Source: Lyophyllum atratum
Taxonomy: Eukaryota; Basidiomycota; Agaricomycetes; Agaricales; Lyophyllaceae
Reading direction: 5' to 3'
NCBI GenBank assembly: GCA_014905825.1
Contig: JACGCN010000005.1
Location: forward strand, 496,001 to 560,000
DNA: 64,000 nucleotides
This document shows positions 32,646-42,957 of this stretch, in pieces. Position 1 is the stretch's first letter, and each line of letters starts with the position of its first letter. A program made the position numbers and the translations under genes. The notes below the pieces were generated by a model that saw only the letters and a program-made list of their open reading frames with translations, searched no databases and was not told where the DNA came from.

Positions 32646-33607
32646 TGGTCGGGTTGAGGTTGTCGAACTTCAGCGGATGTTCGCTACGGAAGTTTAGACG
32701 CTCGAATTTTCTACTGCTCAAGCCTATGGTCAGATGCCTTCGGGCGTGTTGGGTTTCCTGACCGAAATGCGTAATCCATATATCACTTTCACCTCCCGGT
32801 TCCTTGGTCATCATCGACTTCCTGATAATCCCTAACCCTACATACATAGGACCTATAGTAGTAATATAGTAGTAGTAGTAGTACTGTAAGCTGCGGTACT
32901 GTTACGTGGGCGAAGACGGTGAGGGACGAGGTCAATGTCAGTTGATACGATACACATACGGTGGACGTAATCTGTTGAGTCATTTCTTACACGTTCTTGC
33001 ACTCCAGCATGCATCTTTTACATATAAACGCGCTTCCTCTGCAGGGGTATCGATCGCGATAGCGTATCCTGCATTCCTTCCACCGGGCCAGCATCCGACT
33101 CCGCTGACCTTGTCAAGAAATGAACTTTGTTCGCGTCCATTATCTCAATGATATTGCTGAAATGAACTTTGGTGAAGCAAGGTTTCGAGACCACATGGAC
33201 AAGAAACGGCGAGTCAAGTCCATCAACCCCTGTAACACTTTGTACCAGCTTCGCAGGGCTCAGCCTGCGCCCCTAACACCCAAATCAACTAATAATCGCC
33301 CCGGCGGCTCAATCTTATGCATTTGAGACATCACGAGAGCGACAATAGCTCTGATCGCCCTCTCATGACCCTGCCCTGACGATGGAGCCGAGAAGAGGGT
33401 CGATTTTATATCAAGTTGCATATGCGTAGGCTGGGGTAGTGCGGGAAAACCTCGGAGTAATCTTTCTTACCCCACATTGACCGGCACATCGGCCCTTTTC
33501 TCCTGAGTCCTGATGCCAATGCCGCTTTCTCAAGCCCCTATGTGGCCTCATATAAATTGAGTAAGAAGCCAATGCCTATTTCCTACCCAAGTCACTAAGA
33601 ACTTACC
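32646..33607. other. Intergenic, with a TAG microsatellite
   Basis: About 960 bases without a supported gene. A run of TAG/AGT triplets lies at 32868-32884. The end is the promoter region of the DUF1479 gene; the bases just before its ATG read CACTAAGAACTTACC. Confidence 0.5.
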
Positions 33608-35353
33608 ATGGCCGCCCCCCTCCCCCCTCGCTTTGCAGACCTCAAGCAAGAGATCGCCGCTTCCTACCCCGATTTCAAGGATCGTGTTACCCAGGCATGG
33701 GGTGAGATCATCGCTGAGCTCAAGAACGTCAACGCAGATATCGCAAAGACGGGGCCGGATGTAAGTCGGGTCGTTGTCGCTCTGATGGGTTGCTGAAGTT
33801 GAACGCCCTCGTGATCGATCTAGTACATCGCGCAAGTCAATTTCGCAGATCTTGACAAGCTCAGCGCCGAGGAGATCGAGAAGATCAAAAGGCGGGGAAG
33901 CGTCGTCATCAGAGATGTCGTCCCCGATGCGGAGGCAATCCGCTGGAAGGCACTCTTGGATGAGTTCGTCAAGGCCAATCCCGACGTCGAAGGTCTGTCT
34001 TCCGATACGTTGAACTTGACGTCGATAAGATGCTGATGTGAATTATTGTCCAGGTTTTCCCGCAGACAACAAGCAGTTCTTCCAGCTATAGTTCGTCCCT
34101 TTGGCTTTGCTTACCGTGGTCTAAACGCTGACTCGTTCCCAGCTGGACCAAATCGCAGGTCGAAGCGCGTGCCCATCCCAATATGCTTGCTGCCCAAGTG
34201 TGGCTTAACAACCTCTACCACACAAAAGAAGCGGTGTCCAACGATGGTGTCGACCTCTCGGTCCCACTCACATACGCCGACCGATTCCGCATCCGGCATC
34301 CAGGCGGTGCCTGGGGCGCTCACCCTCCTCATGTTGACGGTTGGTGTTTAATACTTATGATACTATTCCTGTTCATCGACGAGCCAATCACACAGGCGGC
34401 GCGATTGAGCGATGGGAGGAAGCCACTTTCAGACAATGTTTCTCTAGCATCTTGTCCGGTGATTGGCGTTCCCATGACCCATATGCGCTGGATGGGCGTC
34501 TCAACGCTCACAACTCCCGCTATGGACGACCCAATCAGGTAAAGTCTTCCTGCCCATCATGCTGTGTGCTTAGCTGAAGATTCGATTCTCCAGTCGAGTA
34601 TTTTCAGGACCTTCCAGGGCTGGCTGGCAATGAGGTAACCTTATTATTCGCTGAACATAATGCCGTTAGCTGATTCATTGTGTGTCTGCAGCGAGACCGC
34701 ACCGACTGAAGGAACACTCAGGGTCTTCCCGAATGTCTACCTCTCCAATGCATACATCATCTTGCGCCCATTCTTCCGTCCCACAACCGCTCCAGAATCC
34801 GCAGAGTTCCTGGATGCAAAGAACTGGGAATTCGGTACGCTCGATCATCCCCCGTAAACCCCATGTCCTGACACACTCGCCTGTAGATATTTCCTCCCCC
34901 GAGTTCCCTGGAATCTACCCTCAGGATGGTGGATTCGCAGGCCCCAGGCCGACCCCTGACTTGCATCCTCACCTTGAGCTCGAGAAGACCATGACGTCGG
35001 TCCCCAAAGTATTCCCCGGCGACACCGTCTTCTGGCATTGTGATGTCGTGCACTCCGTGGAGCAAGAACACACTGGAACTGGAGACTCTGCTGGTACGTC
35101 GTTTGTTGTCGCGGAAGGCATTCCTGGTTGACAATTGGTTCCGTTGGTAGTCATGTATATCCCAGCCGTTCCACTCACCCCGAACAATCAATCGTATGTC
35201 GAGCGGCAGAAGGAGACCTTCCTCGCCGGTCAGCGCCCTCCTGACTTCCCGAAGGGCCCCACCGAGGACAACTTTATTGGGATCGGTCGTGCTGATGATA
35301 TCGTGGCCCCGATTGGACGGCGGGCGATGGGATTGCCGATCAGTGTCGCGTAA
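33608..35353 (+). CDS. DUF1479 protein, probable 2-oxoglutarate/Fe(II) oxygenase fold
   Basis: Eight or so exons join into about 440-460 residues starting [19 protein letters not shown]. Landmarks are [50 protein letters not shown], a metal-type HxD motif in [22 protein letters not shown], and a distal His in [12 protein letters not shown], ending with [18 protein letters not shown]. This is the layout of the DUF1479 family (bacterial YbiU and fungal relatives), which has the double-stranded beta-helix of 2-oxoglutarate oxygenases. The substrate is unknown. No signal peptide; cytosolic location inferred. The reading frame is intact. Confidence 0.85.
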
Positions 35354-35867
35354 ATAGTCAACTTTGTACAATATTTCTTTGCTGTGCCCTACCGAAAATA
35401 CCCTACAGTTTTCTACTCAGCCTTCCCTAAGGGTCCAGTGAGGCCAGGCAAAAAGGCATACTGCCGTATGCATCAAAAGTTTGAAAATGTATGGTACGGT
35501 GCGTCTTCACTCTTCGTCGGCGATGATCATGATACACTCGAAGGATCAGAGGAAATATATAGCATAAAACAACCTGGTATCTTATTGATATACACGTTAA
35601 AGGAGACAAGCAGTCGGGAAGGAAAGCACCCTCAGCGCCATGTGCGACAACGAGCTTCCGTCGAAAGTCCTGAGATATTGGGAGGGTATCTTGGCTGTGC
35701 CTTAGCCTCGACTGACCCATTACCACATTTAATTCCGAGATTTCATAGTTCATAGGACCAGGACTTACTGAATATCCCGTAGATCTCAAAGCATAGCATT
35801 GCAAAACACGAAAGGTGGCATATACTACATGACTTTGACCTTTCCGTCCTTCACTAAGACAGAGAAC
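35354..35867. other. Convergent intergenic region
   Basis: It contains the 3-prime ends of two convergent genes (DUF1479 plus strand, SDR minus strand). No separate gene was seen. Confidence 0.5.
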
Positions 35868-37064
35868 TCAGAGAACCCAAACATCTTCGTCATCAGCCAA
35901 TCCTGCAGAACAAAATATCAATTTCAAGAGAGAAGCAACGCTAGAGGCGCTCACAAAGCCTCTTCTCCCTAAAAAGGTGTCCATGAACCATGCTATAGAT
36001 GCCATATTTCCGGTCCATAGCCAAGCTCGCGGGTTGGATTTCAAAACCTCAGTGACTACCGTTCGAGCGTAAGCCTCGGTAGCCATCGCATTTACTGGAC
36101 GGTATAAGCTCGTAGCAAATCGATTTGACGGTCAAGACTCACTCTGGGACCGATTGATACGCCTCTCTTGATATGCCTCCTCCATCGGCTTGTATAGAGA
36201 GTCGGCTGGGATAGTATTCGGCTTTGCAATATTGCTCTTGACAGTGCCGGTTACGATCTGCAAACGAAAGTGAACATCGAGTATAATGCTGAGTAGAGAT
36301 TGAACACGCCTTACATTGATGACCTTGATACTGCGTATTGGTGATTAGCAAAAATGTAACGAAATCTCGAGGAGACGGTATACTTGAATGGCGCGAGCTC
36401 TACACGAATAGTATTACTGAACGAATGTAAAGCTGCTTTGCTCGCATTATACGCAGCACTGAAAGGGACAGGCATGATGCCCGAGAGGCTTCCGATGTTT
36501 GCAATACGCCCATCCCCGGACGCGATAAGCATATGGACAAACTCTTGCACCATGGCCATGGGCGCGAAGAGGTTCACCTCGAACAGGGCGCGAACGTCGG
36601 AGAGAACCATATCAGTGGCGGCGACGGGGTATGCTAAAACCAAGAGGACTGAATCGTAGGTGGTGAGTGTGCGTGCTGAAAGAGCTAACCTAGGCCACTG
36701 CAATGATTGTATTGTAAGTGGATATCGAAAAGCTGTTGAAGCTATTGATCACGTACGCATTGTTCATGAGGATATGCAGTTTGCCTCCCGTCATAGCAGC
36801 TACATCGTCTCGCACTTTGCGGATAGCCTCGATGTTTGTGACATCCAGCGGCATGACGGTAATTCCCAATCGTTCTAGTTCCGCCATAGAGTCCAAACTT
36901 CGCGCAGTAGCAATTACGTGTAGACCTGCCTGACAGGTAAGTGGTCTCCAACTATAACCTGAGAACAACTTGCCTCGAGAGTGATATTCTTTAGCAAGGG
37001 CATGGCCTATACCTCCTGCACTGCATCCAGTAATCAGTACGGTTCTTTGCGTAGGCCTGGACAT
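35868..37064 (-). CDS. Short-chain dehydrogenase/reductase, AYR1-like
   Basis: Exons join from an ATG at 37064 (MSRPTQRTVLITGCSAGGIG) to a TGA at 35868, giving about 280-290 residues. The Rossmann motif is TGCSAGGIG, followed by LHVIATARSLDSM and MPLDVTN, NNAGLAYP, the catalytic Ser in NIGSLSGIMP and the YxxxK motif in AAYNASKAALHSFS. Past the core come TGTVKSNIAKPN and a hydrophobic tail with TGNMASIAWFMDTFLG. This pattern fits the 1-acyldihydroxyacetone-phosphate reductase-like group, which reduces lipid-precursor ketones with NADPH at lipid droplets or ER, but related SDRs have other substrates. The NNAG motif depends on an 8-base exon at 36690-36697. Divergent to SDH assembly factor 3. 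Confidence 0.85.
36690..36697 (-). other. Predicted 8-base microexon of the SDR gene
   Basis: TGGCCTAG on the minus strand is bounded by CAG upstream and GTTAGC downstream. Including it restores AAT-GCT-GGC-CTA-GCA, reading NNAGLA, the expected SDR structural motif, and keeps phase between the neighbouring exons. Confidence 0.7.
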
Positions 37065-37582
37065 GTATCAGCACAAGAACGTTGGAGGACTAACAGCCGA
37101 GGGAATCGAATTCTTTAATAGTGAGAACATCCATAGATCACTTTCAAGTACGTGCACGTGTGGTGCACGTTACGGACAGCCTGCTAACAGCGGTACTCGG
37201 TACTATCCGAGTTCCAGCGATTCGGAGAGCGATGTCACTCTGCGCATTGTGATTCTGCATGGGAAAGCCTGTGTGGGTCCAAAATGGTGATAGATCGTAC
37301 AACGCCCACAGCCAACTTTAGATCCGGACGATACGATGCAGAATGGCTGGACCAATAAAAACCAGGTCATCTAGCGACTCCAGGAGTTCATCAAGGTGAA
37401 CAGCGTTGGACTGGGTAATACATGGTGAGCGCAAAGTGCAAGTAAGGTACTCGGCGATATCCGGGCCGCCGCGTTTGTGGACGCGTTGTTTGGATTACTT
37501 TGGCATTGTCCTCTTGCCCCACCGGAACCAAATTCTATACTTCGTCGCGACCCGCCGCTGTCCAACGTCTTCCACCACTATA
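37065..37582. promoter_or_regulatory. Divergent promoter region of SDR and SDH assembly factor genes
   Basis: About 520 bases between divergent starts. At 37152-37171 the sequence holds GTGCAC twice, 12 bases apart (CGTGCACGTGTGGTGCACG), with a central CACGTG E-box. This might be a regulator site; no experimental basis. Confidence 0.4.
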
Positions 37583-38144
37583 ATGCGTTCCACTCTACTA
37601 CGACTCGCCCAATCCGTGACGGCAAAACCATTGAATCTGCAGGAAACAAGCGCCACTCTCTTTCCACCAATTCCGTATGTGAAAATTGATAATGCCTCCC
37701 TCAAATTGACTCAATATTCGCTGTAGGTTATTCCGTCGACTTCTACGAGCACACCGCGTCTTACCAAGGGAGATGCGCAGTCTTGGAGATGAATACGTGA
37801 AAGCCGGTGAGTAAAGCCTTATTGCCTTGCGTCTGACTGATCCGAATATCTCTTCAGAATTCCGCCGACACAAAGAAGTCACCAATCCCGTTTACATCAT
37901 TGGGTTCCTTTCGCAATGGAAGATGTATCTAGATGAGCTACCTCGGGACGCGCAGATGAAGAGTTTTGCTGGGAAAAAATTAGACCCCACGGTGTTTGAG
38001 AAGGTGTGTGTTTCGTTGGCTCCGGCCTACCCCGACCCACTCACGATGTCAACCCAGATGTCTGCGGAGCAACTCGGGCAGCTTTATGAACTTATGCATG
38101 CTACAAAAGATGTATGGAAACCAATACCAGAATCAGAGTCATAA
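37583..38144 (+). CDS. SDH7: Succinate dehydrogenase assembly factor 3 (LYR family)
   Basis: Four exons encode about 130 residues. The start MRSTLLRLAQSV is a plausible mitochondrial presequence. The LYR-type core reads PLFRRLLRAHRVLPREM, followed by LGDEYVKAEFRRHKEVTNP and FLSQWKMYLDELP, the signature of the ACN9/SDHAF3/Sdh7 family. The protein helps insert or protect the iron-sulfur subunit of complex II in the mitochondrial matrix. The last exon begins with MSAEQLGQLYELMHATKD. Introns are all GT-AG. Upstream in-frame codons exist but the ATG at 37583 gives the family length. Confidence 0.9.
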
Positions 38145-38442
38145 CAGGAAGTTCCCCATATACTTTAAGACCCATCGAGCAGCGAAGTACCGACTCAGAA
38201 AGCATACATCTAACTCTCTGTTTCTTGCCCAAGCCGACTTGGAAGAGCAATTTACTCACACAATTGGAAGCCGGTCTTGCCGCCTGGTCGACCTCTCACT
38301 CAGTCATCTGCTCGATTCTCATGTCGTCATGTGTCACATGCGACTCGTTAGTCGAGAACTGGCCGGAAGCGTTTCTCACCCATTCCCCTTATAAGTCTCA
38401 CATAAAGCTTACGCTCTAACCAATATCATCCTTGTTATCACT

Positions 38443-39290
38443 ATGTCAGCAGTATGTTATTGACGTTCCTGACATTGATCCAAGCACGCTGACTCTTGTT
38501 TTCAGTCTGTACCAGCGAACGCCCCTCCTTACGCCGGTCTTCCTGCTTTCAGCGCAAAGCTCTTTGAGGCGAAGGCGCGCAAAGGTAAGGAGTTAACAGC
38601 CCTGGGAATTCCACCTTACCTCATGTCATGGAAGGCTTGACTTTCGACGCAATTGCTCAGAAGATCGGTAAAGACGAAGTGTGGCTCGCTGCTGCCTTCT
38701 ATGGCCAAGTATGTGTAGAATATCCCTCCCAATGCTTCGTCTATTGAACACGTAATAGGCCAAATTCACCCCTGACGAGCTGAAGAAAGTATCTGAGATC
38801 CTGGGGCTCCCAGCTGAGGAGTCTCTTAGCGCTCTTGGAGACCACTGGTGGCCCAACCGCGGAATTGGTCCTATGCCCCCAACTGATCCCGTCATTTATC
38901 GTCTGTATGAAGTGCGTCGGTCACCTTTCCTTCTGCGCCCAAGCTGACCAAATCATACAGAGTGTTCTGGTATACGGACATGCCATCAAGGTTCGTTTTG
39001 ACACAATACTTGATTTCCATATTCTAACCCTCTACCATCTTAGGCGGTAATACATGAGAAGGCTTGTACTCTATCTTGCTCGGTCCTCGACCTTGGCCTA
39101 ATCTTGCTTACATTAGTTTGGGGACGGCATCATGTCAATGATAGACTGCACAGTCAACGTCGAGAGGAAGCTAGACCCGAAAGGCGACCGTGTGTTGCTT
39201 ACCTTCGAGTGCGTCAGGTCTCGCCTTGCATCTATTAGCATACTCACATCTTGTCGCAGCGGGAAGTTCTTGCCGTACAAGAGGTGGTGA
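38443..39290 (+). CDS. cyn1: Cyanate hydratase (cyanase)
   Basis: Seven short exons join from ATGTCAGCA at 38443 to KRW-TGA at 39290, about 160 residues, the family length. Blocks in order are [89 protein letters not shown] and GKFLPYKRW. The catalytic residues of cyanase are present: Arg and Glu in YRLYE, and Ser in GIMSMID. The enzyme converts cyanate plus bicarbonate to carbamate, then ammonia and carbon dioxide, as a cytosolic decamer. One intron (39062-39116) begins with GC instead of GT. It lies about 300 bases downstream of the SDH7 gene, same strand. Confidence 0.93.
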
Positions 39291-39798
39291 AGCGTCTGAC
39301 TTATCTTGTATCTATCACTGTAACAATGTTATGGATCTTCAAATGTGATGAGAGCTCGGTGGTGATAAGGGTCACGTTCTTTGTGTCGGGCCTTAGTGGA
39401 CATGAGGCAATGTGAGGTAGGCGTCTTTCATCCCCGCCATCTTATCAAGTTCTTACCGAATTCCCGACAGTCAAAGATAAAGGGCCGGGAAACACATCTC
39501 TTCAAAGGGAACGGTCACGTTATCAAATCTTTAGCGCCATTCGCGTTTGATTCGCGAGTGGCTCAATGGGGCTCCCCCACTACCCGACAAAGCACCCCAA
39601 GCCAAAGAATCAATGACATTGAATTCCAAAGCATCCTTTCCCATTGAAGCTCGCCGTATATATAGTCTGCGTTATGAAGCTCATATGCCCCTCACCAGTT
39701 CCCCGCTACAGGCTGTTGATCAGCCGAGTCTTCGTCTATCCAGTCTCTTCTCTATTACGACCTCTCTAATCACTTAACGACTCGGCCTAGCGCCTACG
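39291..39798. other. Intergenic, promoter region of the next gene
   Basis: A TATA-like GTATATATAG at 39656-39665 lies about 134 bases before the start codon of the following zinc-finger gene. Nothing else was seen. Confidence 0.5.
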
Positions 39799-41194
39799 AT
39801 GGACTCCATCCTAATGGTACGTTCCTATTCTCTCCTATGCCCGTATCGCCAAACTGAAGAATGCACACAGTCTAATTCTCTCAACATCTCAAACGACCCC
39901 TTCTCGATGTCGCTTTCGTCGTTCGAACCGACAACCACATTCTTTGACTCTTTCGCGCCACCCAACTGGCCTTGGATGATCGATTCCAAACTGGAAGCGA
40001 CATCAGAAGCACCTCTGGCGCTGCCGGAACCCCTCGCGCTCTCGCAGGCGCAGTTCGATGCATTCAAGTACGAGCTCGCGAGCCCCGTGCCGACGCCATG
40101 CGACTTTTTCTTTGAGTTTGATATCGAGCCCGATACCACGAAGTACGAGGCGCCGTATGATGAATTTGGGGAGATCAAGCAGGCTGTGCTTAAGGAGCTT
40201 GTGGAGAAGGCGAAGGTGTGTGTCGTTTTCTGCTTCTCTAATGGCATGCGAATGAAACGGTATCTTCAGGCTGCACCTGCGGAGGAGCCTCTGCCTCCCG
40301 TCCCACCTCCAGCGGATGCACTGCCAATCGTATCTCTGGAGTCATTCTTCGAGGATGCTTATACTCTCCCGGATACCTTTATGGACGACTTCTGGCTCGA
40401 GATGGGCTCTCCATCCACCGACAACGTCGGGTCTCCCTCCTCTTCCATCTCAGCCTCAACATCCACTTCAGCTTCGACGTCGAGTTCCATCTCGACACCG
40501 CCCAGCTCCATATTCACCTTTGCCTGCTCAACCCCAGAGCCCGAGGCATCGACAACCGCTAACTGGTTTGACCGCTGGGATTGTGATGTGGAGGCGGGGT
40601 CGGTCGATGATAACCCGGACGACGGGGATTATCAGCCCTTCAAGGTGCAGAATCGGGTCCCTGTATCCCAGAAGAAGGCAATGGAGAAGCGGCTGCAGCA
40701 GTATCCACAGGCTTATACAAACATGGACTATCTGATGGGGCCATTCCCCGCCGTTCCTGATGTCGCGCCCAGGGCGAAGCCAAAAAGGAAAGCCCTACCA
40801 TCGGTACGTAGTTCTACTCGCGTGTCGAAAATATCTGCTTGATGCTTATCTTCTCCTCACACAGACCCCGCCCCGCAATGCCAAACGCCAAAAGCTCGAT
40901 GCCGAAGTCGTGTGCCGCATCAACGGGTGCCGCCACGTCGCCAAGACGCGCTTCGAGTGCTTCAAGCACCGCGAGACGCACTTCCCCGGGCGCTTCCAGT
41001 GCCCCCACCCCGCGTGCCGCAAGGTGTTCGTCCGGAGCTCGTCGTTGAGCCGCCACCTCAAACGCCCGCGGAATGGGGAGTGTGGCTCGTTTGCCGGGTG
41101 CCAGGCGGATTGGGGCGTGGGGTTGGTGAACTTTGAGCTGCATCCGCCGGCGTGGAACGCTCCTGGATTCCTCGACGAGATTACTGAGCTTTGA
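39799..41194 (+). CDS. C2H2 zinc-finger transcription factor
   Basis: Four exons start with MDSILM at 39799 and join through three short GT-AG introns (the last near 40805-40866) to about 400 residues. The N-terminal two thirds are Ser/Pro/Glu-rich with a long Ser/Thr tract (SSSISASTSTSASTSSSIST). A basic region PRAKPKRKALPS and RNAKRQKLD precedes the fingers and could serve as a nuclear localisation signal. Finger 1 is CRINGCRHVAK...FKHRETH; finger 2 is CPHPACRKVFVRSSSLSRH and ends with a Cys (RNGEC) in place of the last His. It shares this two-finger C-terminal layout with the 16.4-kb gene. A DNA-binding regulator is inferred; no target known. Confidence 0.82.
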
Positions 41195-41521
41195 TCCCTT
41201 GCTTCGGACATGGTTTGTACCATTCGAGGGGTGCTTTCGTTCTCGGTGTATATGTTTGTCTACCAGTAGCCCAAGGCCCCCATCCGACTGTAATTGTGGA
41301 TTGGGATGTATATATATTTCGTACACTACCTTATACCTTAGCGCATAGCTTCCCTACATACCCAATGACTCTTTCACGCCGTTCTGACATTTTTATCGGA
41401 GGACCTGCGTCCGCAACCGTCCCGTCGCGGTCCGGGTGTCCATCGCGGTATTCAAAGTCCGCTTGCGACTCGCAGTCTCGCTGAGACTGATGCGCTTCGC
41501 CACAAGTTCAGATCCTTGACT

Positions 41522-42957
41522 ATGACTCCTGTCGCGCATACTTCTCTCATGTCGAATGTTTTCACTACCGAGACGCTGGCCGTTTCAAGTTCTTCTTCCT
41601 CTTCCTCTTCATCTTCACTATTTAGTCACGGTTTACAGTCATCCGACTCCTCTCAAACTGATTTTTCCCCACCTCGTTCGCCACAAGATGGAAAGCCCTC
41701 CGAGGATGCAGTGACGCATCTAAACGCGACCTCCAGCCCCAGGCTATTCTTCGACGTTGAATCTACGCCTAAGCTGTCGCCATACCAGCGGATGATGCAC
41801 CCACTCGCGGCCAACGACGACACTGGCTATGAATCCGAGAGGGAGGGTTTCACGGACGCCGGCCCCAGAAATAATCGAAGCAGAGTTCTTACCAGGAAGA
41901 AGGGGAAGCCGATTCTTTTTAGCGATCTGGGGGTATCTGGAACGTCGTTGGCTGACGAAGAGCCTGCGTGCCATAAATCATCAGAGGTGAGACGCTATCT
42001 AACAGCGTCCTGGTCCCCTTTCATAATCTCTCAAAGGCTCGACATCCTGCTTTTCCACCTTCAGGCATGGCGCACCCTCCAAAACCTCAAATTCTACCAG
42101 TATGTGGCGTAGATTCGCCTTCTCCTATATTCCTGGCTCTCGGTGCTACCTGTCCGCCCTCGCCTCTGCTGCCACGAAAGCCTCGCCTGCGGCCTCAGCT
42201 TTTGTCAGATGTTGTATCCCCGCTTATGGACTTCCCCGCAAGTATCAAGCCATTCTCTCGGGCTAGTCCTTCCTTTGAAGGCCTTGATGGCTGTGCTTCT
42301 TTCTGTTTTGAAAAAAGATCACCTCGTACTGCCCAGCCTTCTCGCACGGTTGATCTGCCTACAACTTCTCTGGGTCCTTCATTATATACATCAAAGAAGC
42401 GGCCGAGTGGTGTTGGACTTGGATTTCCCTCCGTCGTGAACCATGAGATTCATCTGGAACGGCCTGCCCAACTGGTCTCTGGCAGCGCTCCCGAATCAGA
42501 CACTACGGCGGCTGACAGAAAATTCGACCTGGCGCAATCTGCTTCAGAAGGGACGCCTCCTCCCACCGCCCGTTCTTCGGCTCATGGCAAAGAAAGCACC
42601 AAGTCTGGGGGGAGACGTTTTTTCAAGACCTATCATTATCCAAAGCGCTGTTTGTATGATATCCCTGAACTCACCGAACTGAAAAGCGCGGCACCCAAGG
42701 CAAGAACCTACGCCGCTCGCAGGTCTTCTTCGCGCCTTATCCCTGCTTCGTGGTATCAGGCTGCTCATGATCTGGAAGCAGGAGAGCAAGTGCGCTCACC
42801 CCTTCTCGATGTGTACAAGAAATCGCTTCTCTGGCTGAGTTCTACATCACCTAGGGGACTTCGCAGATTGCCCGTCATTATTCGTCCAGACGTGCCCCAG
42901 AACCTCAATTCGAGGCCCGCGTGTAATGTGGCCGATGTTCCAACTCTCTTGTTCTAG
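41522..42957 (+). CDS. Ser/Pro-rich hypothetical protein
   Basis: Two exons join at a GT-AG intron (about 41986-42042) to about 455-460 residues. The ATG at 41522 reads MTPVAHTSLMSNVF; a serine run of a dozen residues follows near residue 25. The rest is disordered and Ser/Pro/Arg-rich, with acidic patches (NDDTGYESEREGF) and a C-terminus TYHYPKRCLYDIPEL and RPDVPQNLNSRP. No family, membrane helix or enzyme motif was recognised. The last 245 bases lie inside the duplicated segment, so a broken second copy of its 3-prime end exists at 45633-45884. Confidence 0.68.
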
